DNA from: Adiantum capillus-veneris
Taxonomy: Eukaryota > Streptophyta > Polypodiopsida > Polypodiales > Pteridaceae
Assembly: GCA_014529385.2 (NCBI GenBank)
Contig: CM043952.1
Coordinates: forward strand, 149,321,057-149,385,056
Length of the DNA: 64,000 bases
Reading direction: 5' to 3'
Shown here: in pieces, positions 1 to 11,684 of the stretch
Position numbering within the stretch: position 1 is the first letter of the stretch
How the letters are laid out: each line of letters starts with the position of its first letter
Made by a program: the position numbers and the translations under genes
Notes under the pieces: generated by a model
What the model was told of the DNA's origin: nothing
The model's database searches: none
The model's input: only the letters and a program-made list of their open reading frames with translations

Positions 1-993
1 ATGAACCAAGCAAGCTTCAGATTCTGCATAAATTTCGGCAGAGTCTCCTTTGTAGAATGGCTCTGCTGTACTAAAAAACAAACCAAAAAACAGCTCAAAA
101 AACCATTGTCTCTCTAACACTGTAAGCTGTGGGTAAACCTGTCCTGCACCTGTACTGTCTCTCACTGTCCTGTCACTGTCTTGTAAGCATAGACTGCGAT
201 AATGCCTCAACGGTAGTAAAGCAAAGATGCAATCCCAACTGTCTAACTCACAGTCAATACATCCTAGCTGCCTATCTAAGGGTGCTCGAGGGATCGCTCC
301 AAGACCTGTATCACCGAAAGGATCTCAACATTCGAGAATCCCCCAGCTCAATAAAACCTCACTCGACCCTCAACAAAGGCTGCAGTAAATCTGACAGTAC
401 ATAGACTTCCCACAAAGTCATACATCCACAAATTTCCCACTATATGTTGTAACTGCTGCGACGGTTGTTTGCTGCGTGACTCACAGCCAGCAAACCCTCA
501 ACAGACATACATCATCTCTGACAATACATCCCATGTGGAAGTACCTGCAATGTCAGGATGAAATATGGAATATCAAGCAGCAAACACAAGCTACCTGATG
601 AACTAGTGAATGTCGCCTACAGTCTGTGTGTAGATGCGCCCGTGTCGTATGTGACACGCCTCCAAGAACTGTGAGCCGTCCTTCAATGTGTAGACAGCCA
701 CAAATCAACACTCTGGGAGTACCGATATCCTCAGCACCTGCAGTCGTAGGCCGAAACCCCAAATTTGCAGAGTCGGATCTGCACCCGCCGAGACGACGTA
801 GTCGAAAATGGCCTGCGCAGTACTTTGTCGAAGCCAAACGGTGGCCGAGTTGACCTCAGAATGAAATTCTGAGAACACCAAGCCCTTCGGATTCTCCCAC
901 TGGATTTGGGACCGTGTCTTTGCCTGTCGAATTTCACTCCAATCTGAGTGGTGACTCTAGCCTCCTGCAGTGCTGTCCCGAGCCTCGATCTGA
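1..993 (-). mobile_element. Internal leader or gag-side region of an LTR element cut by the window edge (unrecognised)
   Basis: This stretch lies on the internal side of a probable 5' LTR (1008-1214) and its primer site, so on the minus strand it should be the untranslated leader and start of gag of an LTR retrotransposon. The minus strand has short open stretches (731-1066, 553-837), but none shows a zinc knuckle, a protease or any other motif I can name. The assignment rests on position only. It could equally be unrelated sequence next to a solo LTR. Confidence 0.3.
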
Positions 994-1005
994 GCTCTGA
1001 TACGA
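994..1005 (-). promoter_or_regulatory. Primer-binding site (tRNA-iMet type), probable
   Basis: On the minus strand these bases read TCGTATCAGAGC, one base different from TGGTATCAGAGC, the usual plant LTR-retrotransposon primer site complementary to initiator tRNA-Met. It lies two bases inside the end of the proposed LTR at 1008, which is the expected spacing. Confidence 0.5.
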
Positions 1006-1007
1006 GT

Positions 1008-1214
1008 TGAAGGAGTACGAGCGGAAGTGTGACGCGAGAGAGAGTGCGAGAAGAAGAGCACGACAATATGGTGAACTCGCTCTACAGTAATGTGTAGAGC
1101 ATAGTGAGTTCTTATTAGGTTTTTACAAAAGAATATGTGTACATACCTGGCAGCCCGCCGACTTACCTGGGCGACCACATTGGGCTTTATACCCCAACAG
1201 CTCGCCCGACAACA
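1008..1214 (-). repeat. Probable LTR (about 207 bp) of a minus-strand retrotransposon
   Basis: Read on the minus strand the segment begins TGTTGTCGGG and ends CTCCTTCA, giving TG...CA termini. A TATA-like GGGGTATAAAGCCC lies near its start, and a tRNA-iMet-like primer site follows its end. No second copy is in the window, so the ends are inferred from the termini and primer site alone. Confidence 0.45.
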
Positions 1215-2137
1215 TTTCGTCACCCTGACCAACCTTCAAAATTCAATGCACAAAGAGAAGAGGTAGGCTTTGAGCACTAGTAGCCAGCCCTAACTGCGGA
1301 GGGACAACCACTTGGCTACATGCTACTCATTGATTAAAAGTCACACATGCTTGCCTAAATGGCTAGTATGACACAAAATGCCATGCCCACCTACAAATGC
1401 GAAGGGGGTGGGTGCCTAGTGTGACAGGGGCCTTAGTCTCACTAAAGCTATATCTCCCTATGGATTCTACTGGCAAAAATAGGGTGGAGTCAAGCTATCC
1501 CATCCCCCCCCCCCCCCCCCAAAGGCACTTGCTCACACATAAAGGATAGTGAAAGATATAGCCCACCTATTTGTCATTTTTATTTCCAACAAACCCATTT
1601 TGGATCCCTTGCTCAACGCATTAGGGTTTGTACCCACCTGGCAACAATTACTGTTAGGATAGTTTGTAGGTGTCGTCTCACACGCTAGGAATAGACTTAG
1701 GGCTGCATTTTTTGGGTTAAATTACATGCAAAGGAACATCATCTTATATGAAGTTTTCTAAAAAAATTGTGTAAGAAATTTAGAGAAAGAAATCTACGTG
1801 TTGGAGGATGCTACCACAAACTACACATTCTTGATTGCTGAAGCTAGAGAGGATGGGTTTGATTGCTTGAAGAACAAAATCGATGAAGAGCTAGAGATTT
1901 ACAAGCACACCCTTGCCAAGTCTAACATACTGCTAGCTCGGGCTCAATCTCAATTAGATTTACTTCTCTTTGAATGAAACTATTGATGTATAAGTCTCCC
2001 CCTACTTCTAGAGGGATCAGGAGGTAAAACTTTTGTCTCTCCCTTAATTTATTCACTTAAAAAATGAATATCCTCAAAGAAAGAAAAGTTGAAAGAGAAA
2101 AAGAGAGAAGAGGAAAAGGAAAGAGAGACAAAAAAGT

Positions 2138-2192
<55 letters not shown>

Positions 2193-2448
2193 CCAAGGAA
2201 TAAGAGAGAGGGGGCAAATGAAACATGCGGACTCACCAAAACCCCTATCTAAGAAATCTTGACAGAGGAGACAAATTTTTCCCAACTATTTGGTCCAAAT
2301 TTTGAAGGATTTACTAGTTTTTACACTAGAACTTGTCGAGTTCATTAAAAACCAATAAAATGTAGCATAAATTTGTGATCAATGTGGCAAGACTGAGCAA
2401 TTATGGATGCGTGTGAGTTTGAGTGAAAGGTGGTAAAGGGGTGTGGGT

Positions 2449-2491
<43 letters not shown>

Positions 2492-3473
2492 GGGAAGTAT
2501 GTAGAGGTGGATTGTGTGTGTGAGTGAGTGGGGACGTAAATAGAGGTTGAGTGAATGAGAAGAGAGGGAGGGGGGGAGGGAGGGGGGGAGGGGGGGGGCA
2601 AGTGGGAGAGAGATGATCTAGGAGACAAATTTGAGGAGTTAATGGGGAGATATGAAGCTAAAAAATACATGGACGAGGTTAATAAATGTTGGGATAAATG
2701 CAGCATTGCCTCGGGGCCGGACATCTAGTGTTCGGCCACCCACTGACTACACTGACCATTGATCTTATTCCTTCTACATAAAATAATGAGGGCTCTTACT
2801 TATTCACTACTGAGTACTCCACCCACACACAATCTATTACTCTACACTCACTGCACATGCACGCGCACATGCACAGCATAGCTTTTGCAATGGCATGCTC
2901 TTTAACTAGTATCGAAGTGCAAGGGAGGGAATGATGAAAACAACCTTGACATTACATCATGGAGAGCACAACAAAAGTAGGAAGAAGAGTTTTTGCAACT
3001 CATTTTTGCCATTTTCGTGCTCCAAAATAGAGTTTTTTGCATATCTTTGTCGTACGAAGTTAGATAGATATGATCTTGGAGTTTAGTTTTGGATTTTGGC
3101 CCATTTTAGACGTGATAAAAATGTCAATTATTTTTTTAAAATGATGATCAAAAGTATAGCAAGTGTAGCAACAACAGGTTTGTTCTGTACTTTTGGGCCA
3201 AAAAATGATGTTTTTGGCATATCTCTCACACTCGAATTCGGATCTATGGAATCTAAGAGTCTACCCTGGCAACGTTTCTTGATGTTCTAGATGGGTTGGT
3301 GATATCAAAATTTTGAACTTTTGAACGATGAATTTTTTGCAGTAACCCACTGTAATTTGTACGCATAGAAGCTTTGATAGTTGGACTCATACAGTGCAGA
3401 GCATTATGTAGTTTGCATCTCTGAATATGTATGTCACACTATGGTGCTATTTGAGCGTGGATTTACCTCTTAT
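1215..3473. other. Gene-free region with simple repeats
   Basis: No convincing coding region is seen. The stretch holds a run of 17 C (1504-1520), a (GA)n tract (2141-2190), a (GT)n-(GA)n tract (about 2447-2490) and a G-rich low-complexity stretch (2560-2600). The peptides predicted across the repeats are translated microsatellite and were not accepted as genes. Confidence 0.7.
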
Positions 3474-3490
3474 CACTACAAGAGGTTTTG
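3474..3490. repeat. CACTA terminal inverted repeat (3' end of the element)
   Basis: The sequence CACTACAAGAGGTTTTG matches the CACTACAAGAAA-type plant CACTA end. The three bases before it are TAT, which would be the 3-bp target duplication. Its partner was not found. Confidence 0.7.
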
Positions 3491-3497
3491 TGCTCTT

Positions 3498-3720
3498 GTG
3501 ACGTTGTTAGCGACGGAAATACATTGGGTTTTTATAACCCCCAGTGTCGCTAACAGCGTTGATACAAGAACGTCGCTATAACAGTCTCTATATGCGTCGC
3601 TATAACCATCGCTATATAGCGACGATCATAGCGACGTTTACAGGCCATCTATAGCGACGTTTATAGCGATGCTGCAGAGCCTTATGTAGCGACGGTCATA
3701 GCGACGCCCGAGAGGAAAAG
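3498..3720. repeat. CACTA subterminal repeats (TAGCGACG / CGTCGCTA motif)
   Basis: About ten copies of TAGCGACG, CGTCGCTA or one-base variants occur in direct and inverted orientation within 220 bp of the terminus. In characterised CACTA elements such subterminal repeats are bound by the TNPA-type protein. That this set is bound by the TNPA-like product of 4115-5346 is inference. Confidence 0.75.
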
Positions 3721-4114
3721 AATTTGGTGGTAGGGCATCCATCAACCATATTGAATATTTCATTAATTGATTCACCTTTGAAAAAAAGTGCAAGCTTAGA
3801 TATAGACCCAAAGTACTCATCCACAAGACAATATAACCATTAACTCCATCATCCATAGTACTGTTTGCAGAATAAAGATACAAAACACAAAACTGACAAG
3901 CGTAAATTGATGAAAGTAAATCAGTGACAATTGTAGACATCATAGGCAAAATCACTTGATTGTTAAACTTTGCAAATGTAAAAGTTACAACACCATTGTC
4001 ATTATTAAAAAAATATACATGGTTTTCAAAAAAACGTATAAAAGTCGTCTTATGATACATATGCTATGACAAAAAGAAACTACTGCTATCTAGCTACGAC
4101 TAGACTGACGTCGT

Positions 4115-5346
4115 CTAATCAGATGTCTCATCGCGTCCAAGCGGCGTATCTATCGGATTCTGCAAAAAAACAATAAGACAACTTTCTGTAAGTATAAACA
4201 TATAGCGATGTTTATAAAACAATACAACAAATAGAAAAGAGTAAACCCTAATACTAACCATGCCGCCACGAGAACTCAGAATGTCCATCAGGGCGTTTAA
4301 GCTCTTCCTGCCTGCATACTCGCGCTCGTACGGTGTGGGGTCACGTCCTATCATCGACCACTATCAAAACATACAAAGAATCCATTATGTTAGAATTTAA
4401 AAACCCATAAACCCTAAACTATCAAACATAAAGAGAAATGTGAAAACACTTACAAAATCGGCCTCAAATGATGCCCATCCGCCGCTCCCCAAGTGGTGCG
4501 AGCTCCCTGCCTCTACTCGCGCTCTGGATGCCTCCTTTTGTTGCTTCCACTTGCCGCGATTCTCGTGTGCTGCTTTCTTCGCATTCTTCCAATCTTCTTT
4601 GGCCAGCCAATCTGGTCTGTTCCACCCATGCTTGATTGCTTTTTGCACTTCAGAACGCTTGTGCTTGCAGTATTCGCGCATTCGAACCCTCATCGGGTCT
4701 TCATTAAAGCGGTTATCCCGTGTTAGAACGGGAAACTCGTCATGAAGCATGCTGATGACTTTGTCTTTTAAATCACGCGGTACTTCACTCCAGGTGTTTA
4801 GTATATAGTGCCTAAACACCTGAGAGCAAAGACCGCGCATGCGTGAAATCACCTTCTTGCCTTCATCATCCAAGATGATGCCACCGTTGAAGTCCACGGA
4901 GTAAGGCAAGCCCTCTTTCCGGTGACGCATGAACCTTGGCGTCCCGACAAGGGTCTCTAGCGGCGTGTCTCCACTAGAGTCTGGGTCCCGAAGCGAGCAG
5001 TGTCCACTGGAGTGACTCGTGGAGGAGTAGCTAGTGGTGTGTAGCCGCTAGCAACGGCCGTCAGCCGCACAAAACCTGGTGTCGATGGCGATGCCGTGGC
5101 TGGTGTCGGGGCAGGCAAAGAAGGGGAGGGTAAAGAGCCTCGTCGAACAGGAGGCGGTGTCAAAGCATCGGCGGCGGCATCCCCACAAAAACCGCCACCG
5201 CCACCACTAGAGCGTCGGTGCCTAGACGAGTATGAAGATCGTCTCATTGACACCGAAGCTTCGGAGCGCGCTGAATGCTCCAAAACAGAGGGAGACGCGG
5301 CCAAAGTAGGAACGCGCGATGGTGCACCAGAGCAATGACGCTCCAC
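4115..5346 (-). pseudogene. TNPA-like CACTA gene (Transposase_24-type), likely broken
   Basis: Three minus-strand coding blocks follow one another: 4957-5346, 4397-4930 and 4115-4354. The first is a Ser/Pro/Arg-rich leader. The second carries the feature usual for plant Ptta/En-Spm proteins: a Trp-containing W-x-x-VP-x-x-x-K helix (about residues 47-57) followed by Lys/Arg-rich helices. The third resembles the downstream tail with a GRDPTPYE-x-x-Y-type motif. The gaps may be introns, since AC/GT-type boundaries are present, or decay. In known elements this protein binds subterminal repeats and assists the TNP2 transposase, and it sits downstream of TNP2 as expected. The family call is by motif memory and not by search. 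Confidence 0.6.
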
Positions 5347-5461
5347 GTACCACTATCTCTGCTCGGGTGACAAAGAAGAAAGAAACTGCGCATGATCCAT
5401 ATTGCATTAAACACACGAACATTTAAACTTAATATTGAATGAATGGAGAAGAAAACATGGA

Positions 5462-5465
5462 CAAG

Positions 5466-5529
<64 letters not shown>
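5462..5529. repeat. (GATA)n-(GA)n-poly(G) microsatellite
   Basis: The tract consists of GATA units, then about 25 GA units, then a run of nine or ten G. It lies inside the CACTA element between its two genes. Confidence 0.9.
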
Positions 5530-5929
5530 ACTCATAAAGGGGGAGGGATTTCTGTGTAGAGAGATTTCATTGAATTTCTGTGAATTTGTAAAAGCACTGC
5601 GCTCTGGGTGCGATGAAGACTGAAGATGCATCGCGAAGGTCTGCTCATAGAAGTTGCCATGTAAATACAATATATATTATAAAATGGAGCAAAATTATTC
5701 AAATACAATATTTATGGCTTTAAGAGGTCTCTCTCTCATCCTCACAAAGCTCAACATAACTGGTAAAGAAGGGGAGAATTTACAAAAATCCCAACCATCT
5801 CTTTCTTTTTTGGCGTAGAGCTTGAAGGTGCTTGTAGCTTTGGAATGTTCAAAGGCTAGCAGCAACAAAACGCGTTTTTCTTCTATTCAACTTGAGTGAT
5901 GAAAGAGGCAAGTCGATAACTCAGAATTT

Positions 5930-5936
5930 TCAATCG

Positions 5937-5986
<50 letters not shown>

Positions 5987-7994
5987 CACAATCAAATCTT
6001 GCAGTCGAAAAACCAGGTGGTAGAGTTGCGCGTGGCCATGGATTTCCCAGGATGTGAGCGCAAAATCAAAAGATCGGGCTCCTGTGAAAATCCATGGTGC
6101 TATAGGAAGTTTTATCGATCCATCGGACGCTGTTTGCGGCCAATATTGCTCCATACGATCCACATTTCTAAGGTCAACCCTGGCTCCCAAAGTATCTTTC
6201 TTGCCGGTCAGATGGTCCCATAGTAGATTACCCACATTCCTGAATATGTGCATTGGATCGAGCAAGTGATTGATCATGAGTCGATTCCAGTATGGTAACT
6301 CGTACCATAGAGATAGTCTCTTCATCCTTGGGGGCAAACCATCATCACACATCTCCTGCTCTAACCATGCTTGTGCAGACATCCTTTGTGGCTCTCTTCC
6401 CAAAAAGCCGTTGCGTAACACATGATTCTTTGGAAGATACGCTTGATGACCTTCGTAGATTTGCTTCTTCAATGAGGGCGCCCTACGTGTATTCAGCCTA
6501 GGTCCACATGTGACACATGCTCTGTATCCGCTTGTTTGAAGCCCTGCATGCATACACATGATAATAGATAAGCTTGAGAAAAACCAAGATTTACAGTGTT
6601 TGAGTGAGGAGTGTAAATCACGTGAGCATTCTGTTAGTCTCGGATAGTCATGCATGGTCCACATTAAAATGCCTTTAATCAAAGCATTCCGTCGACCTGT
6701 GTGTCGGCTCATATCCACCACTTCTATGCCAATCGACAATTGTTGTAGCTCTTCCAATAGTGGACAAAGATACACATCCATATTCTTCACTTTATATCAC
6801 CCCCGGCACAATCAAGCTTAGCCATAGGTGCCCCTTCTTTGTAGTCAACCACGGGGGAATGTTGTAGTTGACGATGACAACGGGCCATAGACTGTAAGAT
6901 GTTGATCTTTGACCAAATGGATTTACACAACCCATAGCTAGGCCTAAGCGCAAATTTCGAGCTTCCCTGGCAAAATCCGACCATGTTTCATCTATATGTT
7001 TCCAGGTTGCACAATCTGCAAGAATCCATAGCACACCATCCGAAGATGTATTCTCCTCATGCCATGATGCTTGAGCGGCCATGGACTTACATTCAAAGAA
7101 ATGCTTGATGCAAGGAAGCAGAGGAAAATGTCGCAAAACCTTTTGAGGAAAAAAAAATTCGTGGAGATCTACTCGATATCTCTCAGAATCACATTTCGGA
7201 CACTTCTCCATGTCTATGTATTCTCCTCTGAAAAGAATGTAGTCGTTAGGACAAGCGTGGATCGAATTGTAATCCATCCCCAAGTTTCACAAAATCTTTC
7301 TTGCTTCCTCTCGGGAATCTGGCATCACATTATCAGCTGGCAGTATGTGCTCTTTGAGCAATCTACACAACGAAAAAAATACGGTACAATTGTATAAAAA
7401 TCTATCAGATCATTATACATCTAGAGTTTTTTATTAAAGTAAACTAATTGTAATAGATCAATTGAAAAGCACTCTGATGCTAGTGTCACTCCATCCAAAC
7501 TTTGCCTGCATGTTGAGAAGAACCAGGAGCACCTTCAATCTAGACACACATGCTCCATTATACAATGCCGTATCGGGTTCACTTTTCATATCATCATAGA
7601 TAAGCCTTTCTGAATCCATGATCGTCTCGATCATTTCATCGATCTCGGGCTCAAACATTGCCTCGTTGGGAATGTCGTCTGCATGATCATCCCCCGAGCT
7701 GTCCGAGGCTACATCTTGTGGCCTCACATATGCTGCTTGACCAAAGCGCCTGCGAACACGTCTATTGGGTTGCAACATTGCTGCATGTTGGCCAGCGTCA
7801 GAGTCCGACGAGTTATAATTGGCAACACCTCGATCTATAATAGGTGGATCGAACTCGCAAAATTTGTGAACGTGCTGCAAAGAAACTCGTCTTGTCCGTC
7901 GCACAGCATGCTTGCATTGATTACAAGGACATAAGATCCTCGTTGAGAAATAGGTGTTTCGGTTGGACGGCCCCACATCCTCGTCACTACTCAT
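5930..7994 (-). pseudogene. TNP2-like CACTA transposase, broken
   Basis: The N-terminal block (7458-7994) carries the CPCNQC zinc-binding signature of the transposase-associated domain. An intervening part in the same style lies at about 7284-7366, where a conserved Trp is a TGA stop just before the GMDY motif. The central block (6792-7283) has GMDYNSIHACPND, a CPKC pair and NPFG-x-x-STSYSLWPVV, typical of Transposase_21. The next block (5930-6790) has MWTMHDYP and LDPMHIFRNV. In the family the motif before NPFG is SDG or ADG and supplies an Asp; here it reads AMGCV, so that Asp is lost. The C-terminal third diverges and ends in a (GA)n tract at 5941-5983. The protein would excise and insert the element if intact, but this copy cannot be active. 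Confidence 0.75.
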
Positions 7995-8058
7995 AATGAG
8001 GGTAAAAACCTTATAACGTGGACAACAAATTTAATCTTCTATTGGCATTCTTCGTCTT

Positions 8059-8061
<3 letters not shown>

Positions 8062-8134
<73 letters not shown>
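8062..8134. repeat. (CT)n microsatellite, about 36 units
   Basis: An uninterrupted CT dinucleotide run lies immediately upstream of the TNP2 start, on the side where the 5' end of the CACTA element should be. Confidence 0.95.
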
Positions 8135-8137
<3 letters not shown>

Positions 8138-8471
8138 CACACTGTAAACTACCTCACATTCTCTAGTCATGTCCAATCCCCGCACACCTCGGTCTAGAGG
8201 TGCACGGAGATCAAAACCACCGGGTTATAATCTCGTCTTTATTGGTCAATGCCTATATTTGTGTGTACAAGAAATCTACACACCCACGTCTACATGATAG
8301 TGCATGTAGTGGACAAAACCCCTTTGCCTCTTCTCTAGTTGTAGCATTTCACAGCATCTTAACATCTTTTCACAGTAGATCTTTGTATGTAGCATGCAGG
8401 TACGCCATTCTTGCAATGTAGCTGATGCGTGCTCAAAGCACGTAATTCTTACTCTAGATTTGATGGGCTAT

Positions 8472-8509
<38 letters not shown>

Positions 8510-8767
8510 ACCCTTGGAATCGTCATCTTGCATCACTAATTCTTGTGTAGGCTCAATTTGCTCTTCCATTGGCTGATCATGACGGCTTATTGTATGGTAG
8601 CAGCAGTCGAACATGCAAGTGGAATTGCTGGTCCGCATGGACTGTCGAGGTTGTGAGCGCAGAAAATTTTCTCATGTAGGAAAACGGAGTCTTTTTCAAT
8701 GTTTTTCATATAAGCAAGTGTTTTTCATACAATGCTTACCATCATGAGTGCACCTTCATTGACATGC
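8135..8767. other. Gene-free interval
   Basis: No coding region is supported here. The only structure seen is a (GT)n tract at 8472-8508. Confidence 0.65.
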
Positions 8768-8940
8768 ACTAAAATCTAACCTAAATCTAAAAAAAGTTAT
8801 TCCATCGAACATAAATCTAGATCTAATTTAATCTTAAACTCAAAATAAACCTAAATTTAATTTACTTTAACGTAAATCTAAATCTAACGTAAATAAACCT
8901 AAATCTAATCTAACGTAAGTCTACATCTAACCTAATCTTT
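8768..8940. repeat. Degenerate AAATCTAA/CCTAAATCTAA minisatellite
   Basis: Units such as AACCTAAATCTAA, AACGTAAATCTAA and AAATCTAGATCTAA recur roughly every 10-15 bases over about 170 bp. It superficially resembles telomere-type CCCTAAA, but the unit differs and shows no run of exact telomeric repeats. Confidence 0.7.
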
Positions 8941-9360
8941 AACGTCTCTTGGGATAGTTTCCTACGACGTTAAAACTCTCTTCTTCTCCTGTGTGTGTGT
9001 GTGTGGGTGTGTGTGTGTGCCAATAAAAAGAGCAAAATGGTGTGGTAGATTGGTTATACGATTTCCCTCTTGAATAACTGGTCTTGAGTTCAACTCCTCG
9101 TCAGCTAGATCTTTAAGGTCTCTTGAATTAGTTTCCTACGACGTTAAATTAAACTCTCTTCTTCTCGGGTGTGTGTGTGGGTGTGTGTGCGCGCCAATAA
9201 AAGGAGGAAAATGGTATAACCTTTCTGTCACCCAAGTGTGATAGATTGGTTATGCCATTTCCCTCTTGAATAACAGGTCTTGAGTTCAACTCCTCGTCGA
9301 CTATATCATTAAGGTCCATTGGGATAGTTTCCTACGACGTTAAGACTCTCTTCTTCTTCT
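8941..9360 (+). repeat. Tandem tRNA-derived SINE-like units
   Basis: Two units with a period of 196 bp follow the tail of a third. Each has an A-box-like TGGTAGATTGG or TGATAGATTGG (9043-9053, 9239-9249). A B-box GTTCAACTC (9088-9096, 9284-9292) lies exactly 35 bases further on, which fits GWTCRANNC and the spacing of a tRNA-derived pol III promoter. Each unit ends CCTACGACGTTAA followed by a CTT/CT-rich tail. The body beyond the boxes does not fold into an obvious tRNA, so a SINE reading is favoured over a tRNA gene. Confidence 0.5.
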
Positions 9361-9416
<56 letters not shown>

Positions 9417-9500
9417 GTGTGTGTATGCATTCTTTGTTTATGCATGTGTGTATGCATTCTTTGTTTATGCATGTGTGTGTGCATTTTTTCTTATGCATGT

Positions 9501-9551
<51 letters not shown>

Positions 9552-9562
9552 AAAACACAATC

Positions 9563-9599
<37 letters not shown>

Positions 9600-9740
9600 G
9601 GGAGAGAGAAAGAGGGGAAGGGAAGGGAACATGAGAGTGAGGAGAGTGAAGGAGCATACCTGGCTCTCCTTCCTCTCCTCGTATGTGTGTGTGTGTGTGT
9701 ATGTGTGTGGAGAAGAAAGAGAGAGAGAGGGAGAGCGCGG
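9361..9740. repeat. Cluster of (CT)n, (GT)n and (GA)n microsatellites
   Basis: The cluster holds (CT)n at about 9365-9413 and 9502-9548, three copies of a TATGCATTCTTTGTT-like 24-base unit at 9425-9495, then GT and GA runs to 9740. The reading frames through it are repeat translations. Confidence 0.85.
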
Positions 9741-11684
9741 GTTACCTTTGCTTACTTGAGCGCGCGCCAAAAACTCAAATCTGAGTTTTCGGACGCTCTC
9801 GGTTATTTTTTTACCCCTGTCGTCGGCTAGATACGATTTTGTGCGCATTGAGACCGTGTGGAATTCTAGAGAGGTTTGCAACACTTGTTTCATGCTTCTC
9901 AATTATGTATGACATATGCAAATACAAGTGAGCTCATTATATCTTGGATTTTGATGGATTTATGGGTATACAGATTTTGGATAGGTGGACTTGTCCGAAG
10001 AGCCACTTGTATGCAAGTGAGCTCATTTGCTATGCTTTTGGCATATGTATGTCATATGTGCATCCCTGCATGAGGGGTTATACAAATTGGCGAGCAAGTA
10101 TTTTTGAGCAACAAAATAATCAAGTGAGTCCCTATATAAATTCTTTATTACTTAGAGAAAATTACTCTACTTATCAACAAATTTATGAAGAAATAAGCCA
10201 AGTTGTTGCATTCATGACATCAAAACATTCATGACATTAAAGAGAGGAATTTATTCATAAGAACAAAAAAAAAGACCGAATCCCTTCAATCATGGAGCAA
10301 AAGAAATAGCCCCTAGCTTGCCACAAGAGTCAGCGGATAATTGTTGGAACCATTCCGTGTTGGTGTGGACTATTACGGCAGAGTTGTCAATGCAGGCTGG
10401 CAATACAATCAACATCAAGGGAGCCTAGACGAGCAATCAGCTTCCTTCAACTCTTTCTGGGCTTGCAAATTGTAACTTTAATGTACCTATCATACATGCA
10501 AACGCACTGAGTCTTCCACATCCTTTTCAATGCATTGGCTCTCAATGATCATGTTATGCATGTCCCTTATTATAATATGAGTGCAAAGGTTTGGCTACTT
10601 TTTGTGGGTGCCCTACATTGCGGCATCATTGTAGCATGCACAAGTTACTTGTCGTATTGCGTTAACACTCGACAAAACATGATCTTCAATTGTATCTTTA
10701 AAGTAGCTTTGATTCATGTACATATGACACCCTTTGTTTTTGCAATCAACCCCTTGCCCTACTTCTGCAATTTTCTAATTGAACACGTTTCCTCAATAAT
10801 TGAACGTGCTCAATTTTTCTAATTGAACACGTCCATTCAAATATCGTTTCTGCAAATTTTTGGCACATTGACATGGGTCTTGCTTCTATCTGAGGAGTTG
10901 TTCTCGGCTCCATTTCCTTCTTGGCATTATGTTTTCTTGTAGTTTTTCTGGCATTCATACTTTTCCCCATTGGAAAGACTACATGTGCCCTTGTTGGGGT
11001 TGTTCTCACAGTTTTGTTTAAAGTGGAGACAATGCCATAAGCATGTGGGGACATTAAAGACCTCACCACATTGGGCCTCCTCTTTGGCACCTGATAGTGA
11101 GTGTATATTTAGAAAAAGTACACATATTCATGTTTTTGTCTCACGTTGTATCATAAGGTGGAAGGCACCTTCTGTGTAGAGTGTGCATATTATAAGGTTA
11201 TGTTGCCAAAGACTTTTCTACTCGCTAGCGTCTCACATTGTCTCTTATGCCCTTGTGAAACTTGTTGAAACCAGTCCGCACCGGCGCGGAATGATTCCAG
11301 TAGGTTTACGATAAAAACAATGCAAGTTTTTTCTTTTTTTATAAAATCGTCTCTAGTTGGGAGTTGAAGTAGTTGCAACCAAGCTGGTTGCGGGCTCCAT
11401 TTCATCGGCGTGCTGGTTGACGTTTTAGGGAGTGTTTACTATTTGGGGTGTATTGGGCAGGCAAGCTACGTTCGACTGTCGAGGTGAAGGGCCGAGGCTT
11501 GAGGTCCACAAGGGCACGTGCTTGAGGGAGGGGTAGGGGATCCACCCTCGAGGGAGGTTGTCCCTATGAGCTCATGCACGACGTGATGACGGTGGCATAT
11601 ATTGTCAAGCGTAGGGTGTGCCATGGAGCGGATATGTCAGAATTTTTGTTGTATACATTAAAGCCTTAAAGGTTTCACACTAGT
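9741..11684. other. Gene-free interval, no recognised element
   Basis: A few open stretches of 60-115 codons exist on both strands (for example 10746-11090 minus), but none carries a recognisable motif. Two partly similar stretches (10338-10380 and 11263-11310, both with GGAACCA or GAAACCA followed by a C/G-rich GTCCG element) hint at a diverged repeat. I see nothing else. Confidence 0.55.

Larger units (their letters stand above)
3474..8040 (-). mobile_element. CACTA (En/Spm) DNA transposon, minus strand, one end missing
   Basis: The left end begins CACTACAAGAGG, the hallmark terminus of plant CACTA elements. It is followed by about 220 bp of subterminal repeats built on a CGTCGCTATAGCGACG-like motif in both orientations. 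Two genes on the minus strand match the usual CACTA pair: TNP2 (5930-7994) and a TNPA-like gene (4115-5346). The right terminus should end TGTAGTG with subterminal motifs. No such motif cluster exists near 8,000-9,000, so that end appears lost or very diverged, and the right limit given here is only the start of TNP2. The element carries stops and a lost catalytic residue and should be immobile. Confidence 0.8.

Noticed and set aside
2049-2285. Ser-Leu-rich and Arg-Glu-rich open frames on both strands
   Set aside because: They are translations of a (GA)n microsatellite; the same applies to the long frames at 9415-9902, 11738-12067, 14760-15960 and 16496-16904.
3638-4060. 140-codon minus-strand frame inside the CACTA 3' end
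   Set aside because: It overlaps the subterminal repeats, has no recognisable motif and reads as hydrophobic low-information sequence.
8305-8311. TGTAGTG as the possible missing CACTA end
   Set aside because: Only seven bases match, no subterminal motif lies nearby and the next three bases (GAC) do not match the TAT at the other end.
8768-8940. CCTAAATCTAA units as an interstitial telomere repeat
   Set aside because: The unit is not CCCTAAA and no run of exact telomeric repeats occurs.
9043-9096. A- and B-box pair as a tRNA gene
   Set aside because: No cloverleaf with paired acceptor stem could be drawn, and the unit is repeated with a CT-rich tail, so a SINE-like reading fits better.
10746-11090. 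114-codon basic minus-strand frame
   Set aside because: No motif, no splice context and a composition typical of chance frames.
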